Shown here one piece after another: positions 44,289 to 57,707 of a stretch of 64,000 nucleotides of DNA. The position numbers and the translations under genes are program-made. The stretch covers positions 1,860,001-1,924,000 of the forward strand of contig CM062382.1 in the NCBI GenBank assembly GCA_031310005.1, in the 5' to 3' direction. How positions within the stretch are numbered: position 1 is the first letter of the stretch; each line of letters starts with the position of its first letter. The notes under the pieces are model-generated. The model did no database searches. It had not been told where the DNA came from and saw only the letters and a list, made by a program, of their open reading frames with translations. This stretch comes from Dactylellina haptotyla (Eukaryota; Ascomycota; Orbiliomycetes; Orbiliales; Orbiliaceae).

Positions 44289-46451
44289 GGCGAATTAATT
44301 AAATCAAGGTAGAGATAAGACCTTATCGCCCAGCAATGAGATCCAGTATGTACTTCCAGCGTCTTGGCTAGAATGTTCGGGGATAGATATCGAGTGGCCG
44401 GTAGCCAGAATTAACGGAAGTATCGATTTGCGGTGACTGGAGTCAACCTCCGCCCTCCAAAGAAGGTAAATAAAGTGGCACGCGGGACCCCAAGCAGTAG
44501 GCGAGTTCTAGGGGTTATCCAAATGGTTGACTCTGCGGCAGTCCTAGCCCGTAGGACTGAGCGACGGGGTAGCAGATATTCGAGTCGAGTTGGAGAGATT
44601 CAGGTAAGGGACGGTGGTGCAGGTGGTAACGGTCTGGGTATACAGGGGCGGATTCTATATGGCGTGCATGCGGGTAGATATGGTTAAGGGTGATAGAGAC
44701 CCAACCAACGGGCTATAACAATAACAATACGGAAGACAAGAGCATCAGCGAATATGAACAAGTATATGTTATTAGAGGACGTCTGTCTGCGTCTGGAAAC
44801 TGGACAGCTTTCGGGTGCAGGCAACAATGCATGAAAAGGGTGGAGCCGAAACAAAGCTGAGGGCTTGTTTGAGATCGGGCGAGCGAACACCTCCAACTCC
44901 AAAAGAAAGAGACGTCAATGCAAAACGAAATGCCCAGTGCGCCGCAACAACGGGACGAGAAAGTGGGAGGAAGCCGGAGAAGATGGTGTGCGGGAGAAAG
45001 GAGGAAGAGCGAGTGGATGAGATTTCGCGGAGAAGACTGGACGCTGCTTCCCTTCCTTCCGTCGTCCGTCCGTTATATTTCTTGCTGGCACCACCACCAC
45101 CACAGCTAATAAACTACCACTACCACCGCCTCTGATAGATAGCAGAGAGCGAGGTGCCCGTCTAGAAAGGGTGGACCTGTCTGTTCCCTCTTGTGCTAGG
45201 CCATTTCGTGAGAAGCGGGCGAGGTGGAGCTGGGCCCCGTCACGTCTGACCAACCACGTTTCGAAGCGGCTTGGTTGGTTTCGACACCACCAAACCCAAA
45301 GAAGGTGGCCCGGCGCTTACACCAGGCGACATATAAAAATTGACAAAAAAAAAAAACGCCTTTTCTGATCCCATATATCCCATAGCTCCGAGCCCTCTTC
45401 TTCAGCAAGCAGGGGTTTAAAATTTTCCACTTGTGAATTCGGATGTTTCGTCGGACAGATTGGAGACTGAAGAAGGGCGAACAGGCTGACCCGGCTTGCA
45501 TGTGCATGCATGCATGCCATACCATGCCAATTTATGAAACGTGACTTTCGAAGAGGCCCTCGAACACTGGCACAGGCCCCAATCTTAGCGATCTTTTTGT
45601 TTTTGGTTGTGATGGTCTTCCATCCAATCTCCAGACCACTTGGTGTTTTCTAGATTATTTCATCTGGAGAGCTGATATCCCGTGCATCCCTCTAGCCCGC
45701 ACAACTAGTATCTTTCTGTCGTATTGTTCTCTGCCAGGTGTGTTTGCCCGTCTTCCATCCGAGGCGGCAGTTAGCATACATATATTCATTCCTAAGCACC
45801 TCAATCCTCAAGTCCTCAAGTACATGTACATGCATACAGCCAGACATGCGCGGCGCTGAAGAGCCGGTTGTGTGGGAGCCAAGAACCAATGTGTGATGTG
45901 TTGCGGCCACCCGAAGCTCTCATCCCACACTAGCCTGGCCAATGTCGCGCTGCGTCTCTCTTATTACGTATCGCATCGACGCTATCTCAAGTCATGTTTT
46001 AGGCAGGTTTTCTTCAGGTATGGTGGTCAGAAAATGAAATGATTCTACGTGCTGCGAATTCAAAAGACCCAAATTGACCCACCCGATCTCCAAATCATCA
46101 AGAATACTAAGGTGTATAGTACAGAATGATGACGCGACCCAGGGGGTAAAAAGATGCTTTTTATCCAACCAACTTATGAGTATACTTGCATCCAGTACGC
46201 TTTATCCAAAAAGAAAAGGCGAAAAACAAAGAGAAAAGAAAAGAAGAAAAGATACGGAACCGATATAGGTCGTTTGAAAGGGATGGGTATATGATAACAA
46301 TATCGGAAACAAAGGACCAAAAAAGCAAAGGCATATGCCAAACTGATATTCCAATAAGCTGTAGGGAAATAATCAACCAGACTGGAAAAAAAAAAAAAAA
46401 ATTCAATGAGGAGAGGAGAGCCGATAAGCCTTAAACCAACTATGTTCTCGG
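44289..46451. other. Intergenic, 2.2 kb
   Basis: Upstream of the 897-aa gene and downstream of the Zn2Cys6 gene. It has tracts of A (45348-45359, 46385-46401), an ACC/CAC-rich patch near 45090-45125, a palindromic TGCATGCATGCATGC run near 45503-45517 and a purine-rich stretch (about 46205-46255). The open frames seen are low complexity and overlap on both strands; none supported. Confidence 0.4.
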
Positions 46452-49400
46452 TCAATCAGTCTCCGTATCTGCCGAACGATCAGACACAACTTCGAACCAA
46501 CCGGGTTGGCCGCCTGCCCATTCTTCCCATGGGTTTCCTTCGCAAAACCCAACCAAGTCAATTTTGGCCAGTCCAAGAACACCCCATCCTTCAAATACAA
46601 TCGTATCCTTCTCGTGAATTTCCGAAGACTCGGATGGAGACTCCGGTTTTGTTGTGCTCTCCTGAATGGCACTCTGACGCTCCGCGCTTTGGTTTAACGG
46701 TGCAATGATGGCTTGGCCGGAATTCACGGTGTTTCCGTTCGGTTCGGGCACGCCCGTTGGGTGTGGCGCCGCTGTTATCTGAACAGCCGAGCCGGGTACG
46801 ACTTGTTCTGATTTCGCTGGGGTATTTTCAGGTGATACTATATCTGAAATTGAGTGGGAATTCGGCCGATGGGGGGTTACTGGCTCAGTGGAATTCCAAG
46901 CGGGAGGATTACTAGTTGGCGGGGTAGGAACATTGGATAGAGATTCCGATCTTTGATGAAACTGATCTCTGTTCTCACCAGCCTGCGCAGCAGCCAGAAG
47001 TCCGTGCAGAGCACGGTTAGGGTCTTGCCTATTAACCGTATTAACAGCTACCCAAGAGTCACCGGGTGTTGGTGTCGGTGTGCTAGTTGCGGGGGGTGCG
47101 TTTGATACTGGTATAGATGTTGGTGGCGGCGCATTAACCATCTCAGTATCCGATCCACCTCCACCAGACGAGCCAACATGGCTTTTCGATCGCTTCGTCT
47201 GGCGATGGCCGTCCCGTGAAGAATTCGAACTTCCGCCCAGAGAAAGCGTTAGGAAGTCGGTAATGGTCTTGTTGAAGATTTTCATCTCGTCGTTGAGTGC
47301 CGAGGCTGCATCCTCAGTACCAGACGGAGCAATGGGTGGATCCGCCAGCACAGCTTCATCACTCCCCACAGAGCGTCGCCTTTTACGACTTGAGGCCATA
47401 TCAGTGACTTCGGCCGCTTTCCTCTTCCGCCTGAGGAACGAGTGGAGGGAACCAAGAGCGCGGACCCATCCGTCTGCCACACGCCACTTCGACCTCCAAC
47501 TTTCGATGATGCATAGCAAGAACCTCGCATCTCCACTTCCCATTCCATTGCCGGGCGGGCCGGTCATATGTGGATAATGTAAGCCGTAGGTCCCGACCCA
47601 CGCTGTGGCATATATCGCAAAGCATATTATCGGAGTCAGAGGGAGGGACAGCCAGGTGTGCATCTCCCTTGCTATTTCCGTGATCTTTCGGGCAGCCGAG
47701 AAGCATTTGTTAGGAGCAGTCGGCGCGGAATTTGACAGCGGTAGGACAGGTAGACATTCCCGGTGCAGCAACAGTATCGACAAGAAGTATATTATATGAA
47801 GAAGTGCATAGGAGGAGGACGACCGTTCCGCGATGTGAGCCAAAAGGTTCTTGTGACTATACGAAAGAGATTTTGGGAGTTCCGACTTCCACCTTTCAAG
47901 CTCTTGTCCTAGTGTTTCCGCGGTTGAAAGAGACGTACTAGGATTGCATAGGTATATCGTTACGCGGCCCCATATATCGACAAGTCGGATAAGGCGGGCG
48001 TGGACACTCTCCTCCTCCTTCGGAAACTCAGCCATTTGGGCGCCGTCAGAGACTCCGTTCCTCAGAGAGCCAGATGCGTCAGAACTGAGTATCAAGGGAG
48101 TGCTTATAGAAGCCAGGATTGGTGTATCAAGAACTCCTGCAGTGATTCGCTCGCTGAAAAGCCAAGATCTTTCGGAGCAGGGTAAGGGAACTCCTCGGAC
48201 TCTTTCCCAGCCGTACGTAAACGCCCTGCCACCGCTTCCAGCGGTATTGCTAAGCATCCTATCTAGCATGACGACCGCCCACCAGGTACGTCTTTCTGAC
48301 TCCTCTGCTATCCAGCCTTTGACGATGTTTGGGGATTTGGGGGGCAGCTGCAGCAGCTGGCACATTCTCGCAGCGATTCCCAGCCATTGCCAGGCGCTCT
48401 GCCCGTGAGACTGGCCGAGCTCATGAACAGCCAGCATTATGAGACTCTGGACCTTGGCGAGAGTCGGGGTAAGGAAGCCATCGTCGTCCGGATCGCTAGC
48501 AGCCGGGTTTAAGGTCATCAGCCGGGACTTGAGAGCGGTTGCATAGTACTCCGAGGTGTTTATGGCGCTAGTGTTGTGGTGCTTGATCAGTTGGGTCGAG
48601 AAGCGTGCGGTGAGGGTGAGCACGGCGAGCAGCACCAGCGGCGAGGGCGACGGAGGAGGTGTTGCCGACGTGCTGTTGGCGGGCGGCGTAGCGATGTGGG
48701 CGGCCTCGGCGTCGGTTGGAGCTTCTGTTAGTGGCCGCAAGAACGTCGGCCGATGCTAGAAATCGAGTCCAGATTGTCAGCCAGCTCCTCTTTTCCAGCC
48801 GCCTGCATTTATTGTCATGCTTCTTCTCCTTCTCCTTCTTCAAAAACAAGGCTTGGGTTTTTGTTTTAGTCTTACGAGAATCGGGAGATGTGGGTAGTGC
48901 ATCGTCAGGAGGTCATACTAGCGGGTTAGAGGCGTTAGAAGGTCCATTTCGTTCTCCAGGCCGCGGCCAAAGTGGGGAGGGAAGGGTTACTACTACTCAC
49001 AATGCCAGACCAAACAGTGGGTGTAAGGATGCTGGGATCCAATGCCTCCGATAGAGGTCTCTGAGAGCCATCGCGCGGGAGTACCACATTTCCCCCAGTT
49101 GCGTAATGATTCTGGGGGCCAATCGTAGGTTTCTTTGGCCGAGATCTTGCCTTTAGCTGTGTAGAAGGAAGCGGGCGGGAAACATTAGCTCTCTGTCCCC
49201 TCCCCAAGCCGGCGCTGCGCGTGTGCGCGTGTGCGAACGGCGTCAAGTGAAAAAGCGCAAAACTGTAAACCATACCTCTTGTCCGGACCCCGCAAGACCT
49301 CCGAGAGTGTGAGAGCCGTTGACGCTGCCATGATGTAATGGATTTGCAGCCGACGAATAGGCCCCCGTCGATGAGGCCGCGCTAGCGTGAGCCTGCGATG

Positions 49401-49643
49401 ACGCGCTTCCTAAATGTTGGGAAGGAGTCCAGCGTAAGTATTATCGCGTAAACCCCCAACAAAGAAGCAGTGAATATCAGTATTACCGGGCACCGCAGGA
49501 GGCGGGTATGTGCATTCACGACCTGTCGCCTCACAGGCTCGACAAGGTGTATTGACGCCGTTGTTGAGGCACTTGACTTTTGATTTTCGACAGCGCGCGC
49601 AGGCGATTGAGCTGCGCATCTTGACAGCCCCAGTCTTCTCCAT
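46452..49643 (-). CDS. Zn2Cys6 transcription factor with fungal-specific TF domain, 930 aa
   Basis: Five exons (49487-49643, 49276-49409, 49001-49156, 48876-48917, 46452-48755), including a 42-nt micro-exon that encodes YDLLTMHYPHLPIL; with it the middle domain reads HYPHLPILHRPTFLRPL as in other fungal regulators. The DNA-binding binuclear cluster is at residues about 14-42 (ACARCRKSKVKC then CRACEATGREC, all six Cys present), preceded by RSSI and followed by YPPP. The fungal-specific TF (middle homology) region spans about 160-480, with the typical KVQSLIMLAVHELGQ, WQWLGIAARMCQLL and ERRTWWAVVMLDRM. The last 400 residues are Ser/Pro/Thr-rich with a KRKAAEV...SRKRRR basic cluster, ending in an acidic/aromatic tail (WGVLGLAKIDLVGFCEG). 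Target genes unknown. The start could also be the ATG 24 nt downstream. Confidence 0.9.
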
Positions 49644-52600
49644 AGTTACGTACTCGTAAACCGGACACCGAACGACGTGAGTAGCCAGAGAACCGAGAAG
49701 CGGAGATATAAATGTAAAAATAGAGGGATCTCTTATCAAATAAGGCTTTGCGTGAGAGTGAACAAAATGACTTGGGTGGGAAATGTTATTGCTGGGATAC
49801 GATTTGTCGGTTCAAATTTTGTGCAAACGACCCCGGGATGGTGATGCTCTCGAGCCAACCAACATGCGCAATATGTCCAACCAAAAAACGGGGCGTCCGT
49901 CTTGTCAAAAGTCGTTGTTGAGCCCGACAGCAAGCCGGTGGCTGTTTTCTTTTGCTGGGATGTGGTCTGGTGGTTTTCTCACTCCCTCTTCCCTCGCTCT
50001 TCGTCTCTTTTTTTGCCTTTCTTTGCGCCGGCCAGAATCCGTGGCTGAATGCCGAACGCACGAAATGCTGGGCTGGCTGGGATGGACGGGTGGACTGTGG
50101 CAGAGAGGCGATGGGAACAACGGCCAATCCGCCTCCTCGATCGATGGGATGAGGTAGAACAACAAGATGGACGGATAACGAACGAACGAACGAACGAACG
50201 AATAAAAATGGAATGGGAATCCAGGAATAAGTGGAAGAAGGGTCGATGGTTTAGCGGCGGGAGGTTCTGTGCATTATTAACGGACAGCGGCTTGTTCGAG
50301 CCTTTCGAGCCAAACGGTCCCGTGTCCCGGCCCTGTTTGTCTGCCGCCGGTTGCAGTCCTCGCTCTCTTACTCCTTCTCTTTTTCCCTTTCTCTTCTTTT
50401 TTATCCTGCTCCCTCTGCTACCAGGGCAGAGCACAGAAGTAGCCCAGCTTTGCTGGGGGGCAGAACCAAACGAAGCGCTGTTGGGCCGATTCGGCTCGCA
50501 CTTGAACTTTTGGGAAATTGTCTCGGCTCTACGGCAGCGTCGGCTTCCAAACGCCTTCTCTTCCCTCCCTCGTCTTCCCTCCCAGATCGCGTTGAATTGG
50601 GGGGTTTGTCGGGAAGCGGGACACCAAGAAGACTTTCTCACCGAAGCACAGCTCCTGATAGCGTGATTCGTATCAGACCGGGTCTTTGCTTGCTCCTGCC
50701 CGTCCTGGTGAACGATCGGGGCTTTTGATAGGAGGGTGGAACGGGTTTTTTATTTTCTATTATTTTTTCTATCTCGCCTCTGTCCGTACAGAAATTGCTG
50801 GGATGTGTATCTAATGGTGGCTCTGAATGGCGGATATGGATAAGCCCAAGGCCATCTCTGCTTTGCACTGAGACCAATGTCCAATGTTCCAATGTCCCAT
50901 GCATGGCCTCTGCATGTGCGTACGTCTAGACGAGGTGGAAATGCCAGAAAGGGGGGCCTTTAAATATACCCACGATATTAGATCTGGCAATAGCAATTGA
51001 TCACAAGAAAACAAAACAATAATAAATACAGAGAGCGAAATTGGTGGTAAGGCGGAAGGGGGGACTGCACGATATCATACGACATGGTCCAAGGGAACAG
51101 GCGAAACCTATTTCTCCTCCCGGGGAGGTGCTTCGGGAGCTCAGGCTGGCATTCCGAGCCGGTAATTAACACCCTCCCTCCTTCAAAAAGACGCTTCTCG
51201 CAGCTGAGGCGAGAGTACGAGAGGCACATGTATATGCAGCCGGGACTCTCCGGTACCCTTTTGCTCCGTTATTCATGGGCCCATCGTATTCGCGCTCGAG
51301 AATATTCTGTAATCACCTATTCATACCGCCGTCCTCTTTGTTGTTCGAACAAAAGCCATTAAATTCCTTGCGGATCCTCATTTGCAAGGCCTCTCGGCTC
51401 GTCCCGATTGAGTTCGACCACACAACAACACATTTCCATCCCGCTGCGTGGTCTGATCATGTTGACCAGACAAGTCATCAGCAGATAGAAATTCAACAGT
51501 TGGCATCGGATCATCCTCCAGCGGGCTCTCTGCTTCAATAGATTGTCGTTCTATTAAGTTACCGCTTGTATGCACAAATTTTAGCGTAGCCTGGTAAATT
51601 GTAGATCTCGATGATTCAGCTGAGGAAAACACACCGGATTCAGAGGTACCGCCGCAGACCATTTTGATATTTCTATCGCTTCGTACATGTCCATTGCCAG
51701 CCGCTACATCCGACCCAACGGTAGCACAAAGGAAAGAAAACCGGCCCCCAATTGCCACTCTCGCCTCACTTTTAAATCACCGCTAAGGATTGATCAGAAA
51801 GGACCTCCAAATACGGAAGACATATCAATATCCTAATACTCGATCGGTCAAAACTTGGTCACTGGCCACCTATCACAAACAAAGGGTTTGCAGAATGGCA
51901 ATTCCAACACCTGGGATGAGCAATCACCTTGCAACCACGGTGTGGTCTTGTCACACATCTATTTAAACCCGGATGGTTATAATCTCCGAGAAGAGAGCAG
52001 CAGTACAACAACTTGCCGAAACCAACCATCAAGTAGCGTCCTAGACGATGACATCGGTGACGAGTTTGCAAATTACCACGTCCTACTGAATAATATATAC
52101 TTTTCCGTGTTGCAGAGCATACGACCGCATCTAGATCCTCATAAGATGCGCTCAAACTCATATCTGACAAACCGCCTCGATGGCTTACAAGGTCCGCACC
52201 AAGATCGATTGCCGATCCGGGTACTAACATATAGCACCTTCGGTGAGGTACTTCAATACGGATCTGTGCCGATTCTTGTTACACTTCAGATTCCACGACT
52301 TTCCGTTGACTGCGTTGCACAGGCAACCCGATCCTGCATATGCACGTCAAGCCGATCTAGTGATACTCAAAATCTTGATAGTTCAGGCCTGTCGCCGATA
52401 AGGGTGCCTACAGGCCTTCAGCCGACGCCGTACACCCAACTAGTCGTTAGACTTCTGTTCCGTATTCGATATTATGGTTTCACGACTTAGTGGCCTAGGT
52501 TGTGTCGTCCCCACAGTTTTATTGTACGAATGACAACATTCTGAAGAGCTTTTATTTGCTCTCGGATTCGGCTTGTTCGGCATTAGGGTTATTAAACAAT

Positions 52601-54420
52601 AGTGTGTATGGTCCTCTATAAGAGCAAAGGTTCTAGACGACACCTGGGAAAGTAAGTGTATTCTTCACGATAACTTAGTCCTTCTGCTCCTTAGAGGCCA
52701 AGGCTAACCTAGCTTATAACCGTCCAGAATCAGCTGGGCATAAACAGGGTCTCGGTTGTTATATATGCGAGGAGTCCGGTCAATGCTTGGCCTAGGGAAT
52801 TCAGCTGTAGGCTAAAAATGCGTAGATAGCTAGCGTCATTAGAGTACTATGCCTTTCAAATAGCCGCTCCAGCAGCCGTTAGCACCTCCCTTGAGGTCAC
52901 CAGCATCGTGGCAACAGACAAGGAGGTCACCTAACAACTACCCTATTAATCTATTCCCCCTTCTAACATAGTCGCGAATGCAGTTTATGTTTAGGGTTCC
53001 TGCCCAGATGGCGCACCACCCCATCGCGTGCGCGTTCACTGCCACCAATATTGCATTATGCTGTTTACCAGGTTAAAATCCTTTAATTAGCTAAAGATGA
53101 TATGTTCTCGGGTCGACTTTGGTGAGCATCCCTGGATTACCCCGCGATAAAGGTTTCTGCACTGCATTGATATTGATTCAATATTTAACCAGAAGGCCGG
53201 AGGACATTTGGTAACATTTCGTTTTTTTTTTTTTTCGGCTTTTATTACTTCCAAGAACCTCGGGTGAAAATCGTATAGAAAATCGAATGTGTGCATTGAA
53301 TCGATATTTGTAAATACCCGTTCCATGGATCCAATGTACCTTCGAGGGGTAATGCCCCTGTATAAATTATGGCTTTTGAATCCGCAACACATCGCCCAGG
53401 TCGGATGAATTTCATGAGCATCACGCAACTTTCGGTTTGATCCGGAGCGAGAGAGATTAGGCTCTTAAATCGAGGAGATCCTGTGAAATCACAACTCTGA
53501 GTTAGGTGTTTTCGTAAACAGGTTATTTGCAACATTTTCTGTGCCTCACCAGCGCTTTTAGTGGAGCGTCGGCCGGGCGTAGCCAAGCGGGCGGGCCAAC
53601 CAACCTCGGAACCAGAACTCTGGTTCATGTTCTACTAATCCGTCAAGTTAGCTTTTGAGCTCGCCGCCTCCAACATTTTCCTACTACGATCGTGCATCAA
53701 GGACACCTGAGATCTGGTTTAATTTATGGCCCTCCACCCTCAGCGACATATCATATCCTAAAACTCTACATTGCTTGGATATGTGGAGAAAGATTGTCCT
53801 TCTCCTTGCCCTTGAGCTCTTCTCCCCAATAGCTCGACACGATAGCGCGCCGGCGCTAATCTGATGGAGCCTGGTGTCATTCCCATTGTCAGTAGAATCT
53901 GCAACCGCCACACCTGGATTGTTCCAGATTCTATCCTTGAGGAAATCTTGCAGGCTACTATGCCGGGGAAAAAGCAACCCTATTACCGTCAGCCTCTGCT
54001 TTATAAGTCTAAGGCAGCGCCAGTCGATAGATTCCCCCCTTCTAGCGAATAGTGACAGGTTCTCCTACACAAACGTCCACTGTGCATACCCGACAGCTTT
54101 TTTCTTTCTTTCTATTACCAGGAGAGAAACTCCCTTCTCTGACCGAGGCAATACTATAAATTTGATTTTCAATAACAGCTTGGAACTCCCGTTTTCCTCG
54201 TTGAAGCTTTTGTTCCTGTCTCCGTTCCTGAGATCCAGGATCCAAGCAGCAGTTGGCGTGACCACTGTACCGGGTCCTAAAATCGCCGAACGATCCAGAT
54301 TCGCCATTTTCTCGTAATTGTGTCGACCCAGCGCTCTGGTTCTCCGGAAAACAAACTCCTTGCATACCTGTCTTTTCCAGCACCAAGTTTCGGCTACATA
54401 TATTTTATTCAGCCATCACA
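49644..54420. other. Gene-poor region, 4.8 kb
   Basis: No gene I can support. 49.7-50.7 kb is pyrimidine-rich on one strand (TCTTTTTT, CTCTTCCCTCG-type tracts) with a (AACG)6 microsatellite, and the long open frames there (49979-50641 -, 50049-50666 +, 50351-50728 +) are overlapping low-complexity shadows. 51378-51758 (-) and 51855-52490 (+, 211 codons) are open but without domains, start context or introns. 52.5-54.4 kb shows only short overlapping frames and a T run at 53223-53235. Some of this is presumably promoter or 5' leader of the transcription factor. Confidence 0.4.
50177..50202. repeat. (AACG)6 microsatellite
   Basis: Six AACG units in a row in the region upstream of the Zn2Cys6 gene. 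Non-coding as far as can be seen. Confidence 0.8.
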
Positions 54421-56442
54421 ATGAGCAGAGGACTCAAAATTTCCGATTTGATAGAACCGGATGTGAGTTTTCCGTGCTTCCAATTCCATGTTCCTTTATT
54501 CTGTGAGGCGGGGACCAGTTTCCATGTCTCTAATCTCAGGCCACCTACCACCAACAAAAGATTTCCCCATCAAATCTTGGGGTGAAATTCTTCTACTTAC
54601 GTATGGTTAAAACTAACGATATGCTTCCCTGCCGTTTTCTGTAGCCGGCTCCCACTTCTTCGGATGATGATTCTGAAAGGTATGTTACTTCACAGCCCTT
54701 CCGAATCATAGTCTTCCTAGATACTCTTCTTCAGGGTTGCTTGGTTCAAAGTCTGCTTTGCAGGCCGGGTTTCCAAACTGGGGCTACGCAACACCTAACC
54801 TGCATGACAACACAACTCCGGTCCTCTTAAAGTCTCGGATCTGGTATCGATACCAGCTGATGGACTCGCTATGACGAATATCCAGCGTAGCTTACTAATC
54901 GGCGCTTCAATAATGTAGTTTCACCGGCTGGAGTTTGACCTCTGAAGTTACAGATTACACTTACGAAAATGGAAGACGCTATCATGGGTGCGGTTCTCCA
55001 TAAGAGTGAAATCTCGTGGCCATTCTAACTTTCAGATGGAATAGCTTCGGGGAAGATGGTTCTTATATGTACCCCAATGACGAAAAGGAAAGCGAGCGAC
55101 TCGATCTTCAGCATCACCTTTTCAGATTAATGAAAGGTGGTGATTTGCATACCATCCCGAACCCTAAGTTCGAGAGGGTACTGGACGTAGGCACAGGAAC
55201 AGGTATGTCGCGAGCATAACATCTTTTATCATCGACTCTGGCCAGTGAACTAATGAGGGGTTTTATTGTGCATCAGGAATATGGGCAATCGATCTAGCGG
55301 ATGAATACCCACAGGCTAGGGTTCGTAGTTTGAATCAATAAAAAATCCTCGGCAATGTTCTAACCTATTTCTACACTATAGATTCGGGGAATCGATCTAA
55401 GTCCGATACAGCCCGAATGGGTTCCGGAAAATGTTTATTTCGAGATTGACGATCTTGGTAGGCTGCACATATATATTTCCATAGTTGGTTCTTCCGGATT
55501 AAAGATTAACAATAGTGTCTCAGAAAAAACCTGGAACTTCAGTTCACCCTTTGACTATGTCCATATGCGTATGATGCTGGGCAGCATAAGCGTAAGTAGA
55601 CATGTATAGCCACCACTTGGTAAAAATTCCCACATTTCTAAATATTTTTCTTTTTTCAAATAAATATAGGATTGGCCCGGTCTTATCAAGCAAGCGTACA
55701 GGTAAGACCCCATGAGTGTACTTTTTCGACCTCCTAAAGGCTAAAAAGCTCTATAGCAACCTCACTCCAGGTGGTTGGATCGAATCGCAGGAAGTCCTAA
55801 CACATGCTTATTGTGATGACGGGTCAATTCCCGAGGACTGCAACTGGAAAAAATGGGAGAAGTTGTATGTCGATGCGGCAAAGCAAATAGGCCGCCCGAT
55901 AGACATTGCAGCGAATCTTAAGGAATGGTTTGAAGAGGCCGGGTTCGTCGATGTGCACGAAGAAGTTGTCAAGTGTCCTTTAGGGAACTGGCCGGCGAAC
56001 AGAGGCCAGAAAGAAAATGGAAGGTTCCTGAAAGCCGCCTTATCGGATGGCCTCCAGGCTCTATCCTTAGCAATTTTCACTCGAGTACTTGGATGGAAGG
56101 TAACCCACAAACCTATCGAAGCTCTGGTTAAATCATGACACACATTTTCTAACCAGTTTATAGCCGGACGAAGTTGAAGCGTTTATTGCACTGTGCCGGA
56201 ACGATCTCAACAACAAGACTTTCCACGGGTATTTCAAATTGTATGTTGGCTCTAGCTATTACACGATGATCCCATTTCCAATTACATTCACTTACCTAAT
56301 ATCATGCAGTTACTTCGTCCGAGGCAGAAAACCAGACAGCGGGTCCCGTTCCTCATTCCAATCTACAAGATCCCGCGTCTCGCAGCTTACCGACTTCCAT
56401 TCATCAAGCAGCACACTAAGTTCAACGACTGACACCGTTTAA
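54421..56442 (+). CDS. LaeA-like SAM-dependent methyltransferase (TAM domain), 361 aa
   Basis: Eleven exons (54421-54462, 54645-54679, 54919-54987, 55036-55202, 55277-55320, 55382-55457, 55524-55591, 55670-55701, 55757-56099, 56164-56240, 56310-56442) join in frame. A short acidic leader is followed by YENGRRYHGW, a hallmark of this family. SAM motif I is VLDVGTGTGIWAIDLADEYP (about 97-115), then GIDLSPIQPEWVPENVYFEIDD, FDYVHMRMMLGSI, DWPGLIKQAYSNLTPGGWIE and EEAGFVDVHEEVVKCPLGNWP. These match the fungal LaeA/UMTA-like methyltransferases, some of which act as nuclear regulators of secondary metabolism; most members have unknown substrates. The C-terminal 40 residues are Ser-rich. Intron 2 is long (239 nt), so a small extra exon there is possible. 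Intact, no catalytic-motif loss seen. Confidence 0.9.
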
Positions 56443-57707
56443 TAATTAATGATATAAAAATGTAACGGCGGCAATTTTCTTCTAGTCTTATATTTTCCAT
56501 GTTAGAAAACTGAGGCGTTCTTTTCAATTCGTATCTATTTATTTCGGCGGACGGGGGAGTATGTTGAGCCTTTTTTCATCTGCAGATTTCAATTTACTAC
56601 ATGGCAATTAAATGATATACACATGCAAACCGGCCACGTCCACCATACTGATAAATATACCCCGCATAATTTAGATGTGAGAATCCTACTTCGGCTTCTT
56701 AGGCAATTTAAAAAAAAACGATGAACGTGCCGAGATACACTTTCGATATGTTAGTTGAACGCAGTAATGGAAACAATTGGTTGGCCCCTGCCGTTTTGTT
56801 GAAAGTCTTCGACCCTCTTCGATTCGCTTCGAAGACCACAAACGAGGGGTGTTCTCCACGCGACTGATCCTTCACTCTACCCTGCAGTTTAGTCATGAGT
56901 ACATAGTAGCAACTACGCGTTTAATGAAGGCAGCAAGCAGCCGGGTCGGGGTAACGTGAACCGCGGAATTCACGGCAGAATACGACCATGGCTGTTTTCG
57001 ACATATTGAGATCCCCAATTGATTATAAAACTCTGTAGTTGCGCACTTTGCCAATTTATGGTTCAGGCTCACCAGGGGCCCGAGCACTCAAATTTCTCAT
57101 GTTAAACTTGTTGGAGGCTTTGTAATGCAATTGCCATTTCCTCCGCAAACTATATCAAGAATTCTCCACCTTTTAACGACCCCGTTTCATCCAAACATCA
57201 AATTCAATTGTTCCCAGTCATACTTTGTGCTTCGGACAGCTCACTTTAAAATGCGTTGCGACTGATCATTTATTTGCATTGAACATCAGCGCTTCGGCAT
57301 CTCGTTGTTGAACCTCCTACGGACTAAGCGCAGAGATTCGAACATTCAAACGCCTAAAGCGCTGTCAGATGCCCAGACTCCCCGTATATGCTGACACAGA
57401 GATATTTATATTGCTTTATATTAATACTGCTCCCTGCCTGTTCTTCCTCTTCCATTTGCGTCATCTTGTTCACCCTACTCCTGCTGGCAGCTGCTCAATA
57501 TTGGTTTTATTTTCTACTCTTAGTTCGCACGAGCTTCCGTTGTATTTTCAGCCCACAACACATAACAGATCCAGTCGTTCGCATAAGATTGGTGAAAACT
57601 ATAGTCCTGGACCACTGGTTGGTCGTGTTCGATGTCTGGATTACTAAGTAATAATCTCTAACCCCCAACTATAATTTCCATCCAATCTCAAAAACTTGGT
57701 GAGAACC
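56443..57707. other. Intergenic upstream of kinase gene
   Basis: About 1.26 kb without a supported gene. Small frames at 57369-57651 (+) give hydrophobic, Ser/Leu-rich translations in two phases and are unsupported. A+T-rich patches at 56400-56480. Confidence 0.4.

Noticed and set aside
46174-46455. Phe-rich minus-strand frames near 46.2-46.4 kb
   Set aside because: They come from A-rich 3' flanking DNA of the transcription factor gene; composition, not coding, explains them.
50049-50666. 205-codon plus-strand and 220-codon minus-strand frames
   Set aside because: They overlap each other in pyrimidine/purine-biased low-complexity DNA and translate to Ser/Arg/Leu-rich sequence without conserved pattern.
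51855-52490. 211-codon plus-strand frame
   Set aside because: No domain, no splice support, and an overlapping Cys-rich open frame on the other strand is equally long-looking. It may be an orphan gene, but I cannot support either strand.
53245-53628. 127-codon minus-strand frame
   Set aside because: Ends in A+T-rich DNA near a T run, has no domain, and overlapping frames in other phases are similar in length.
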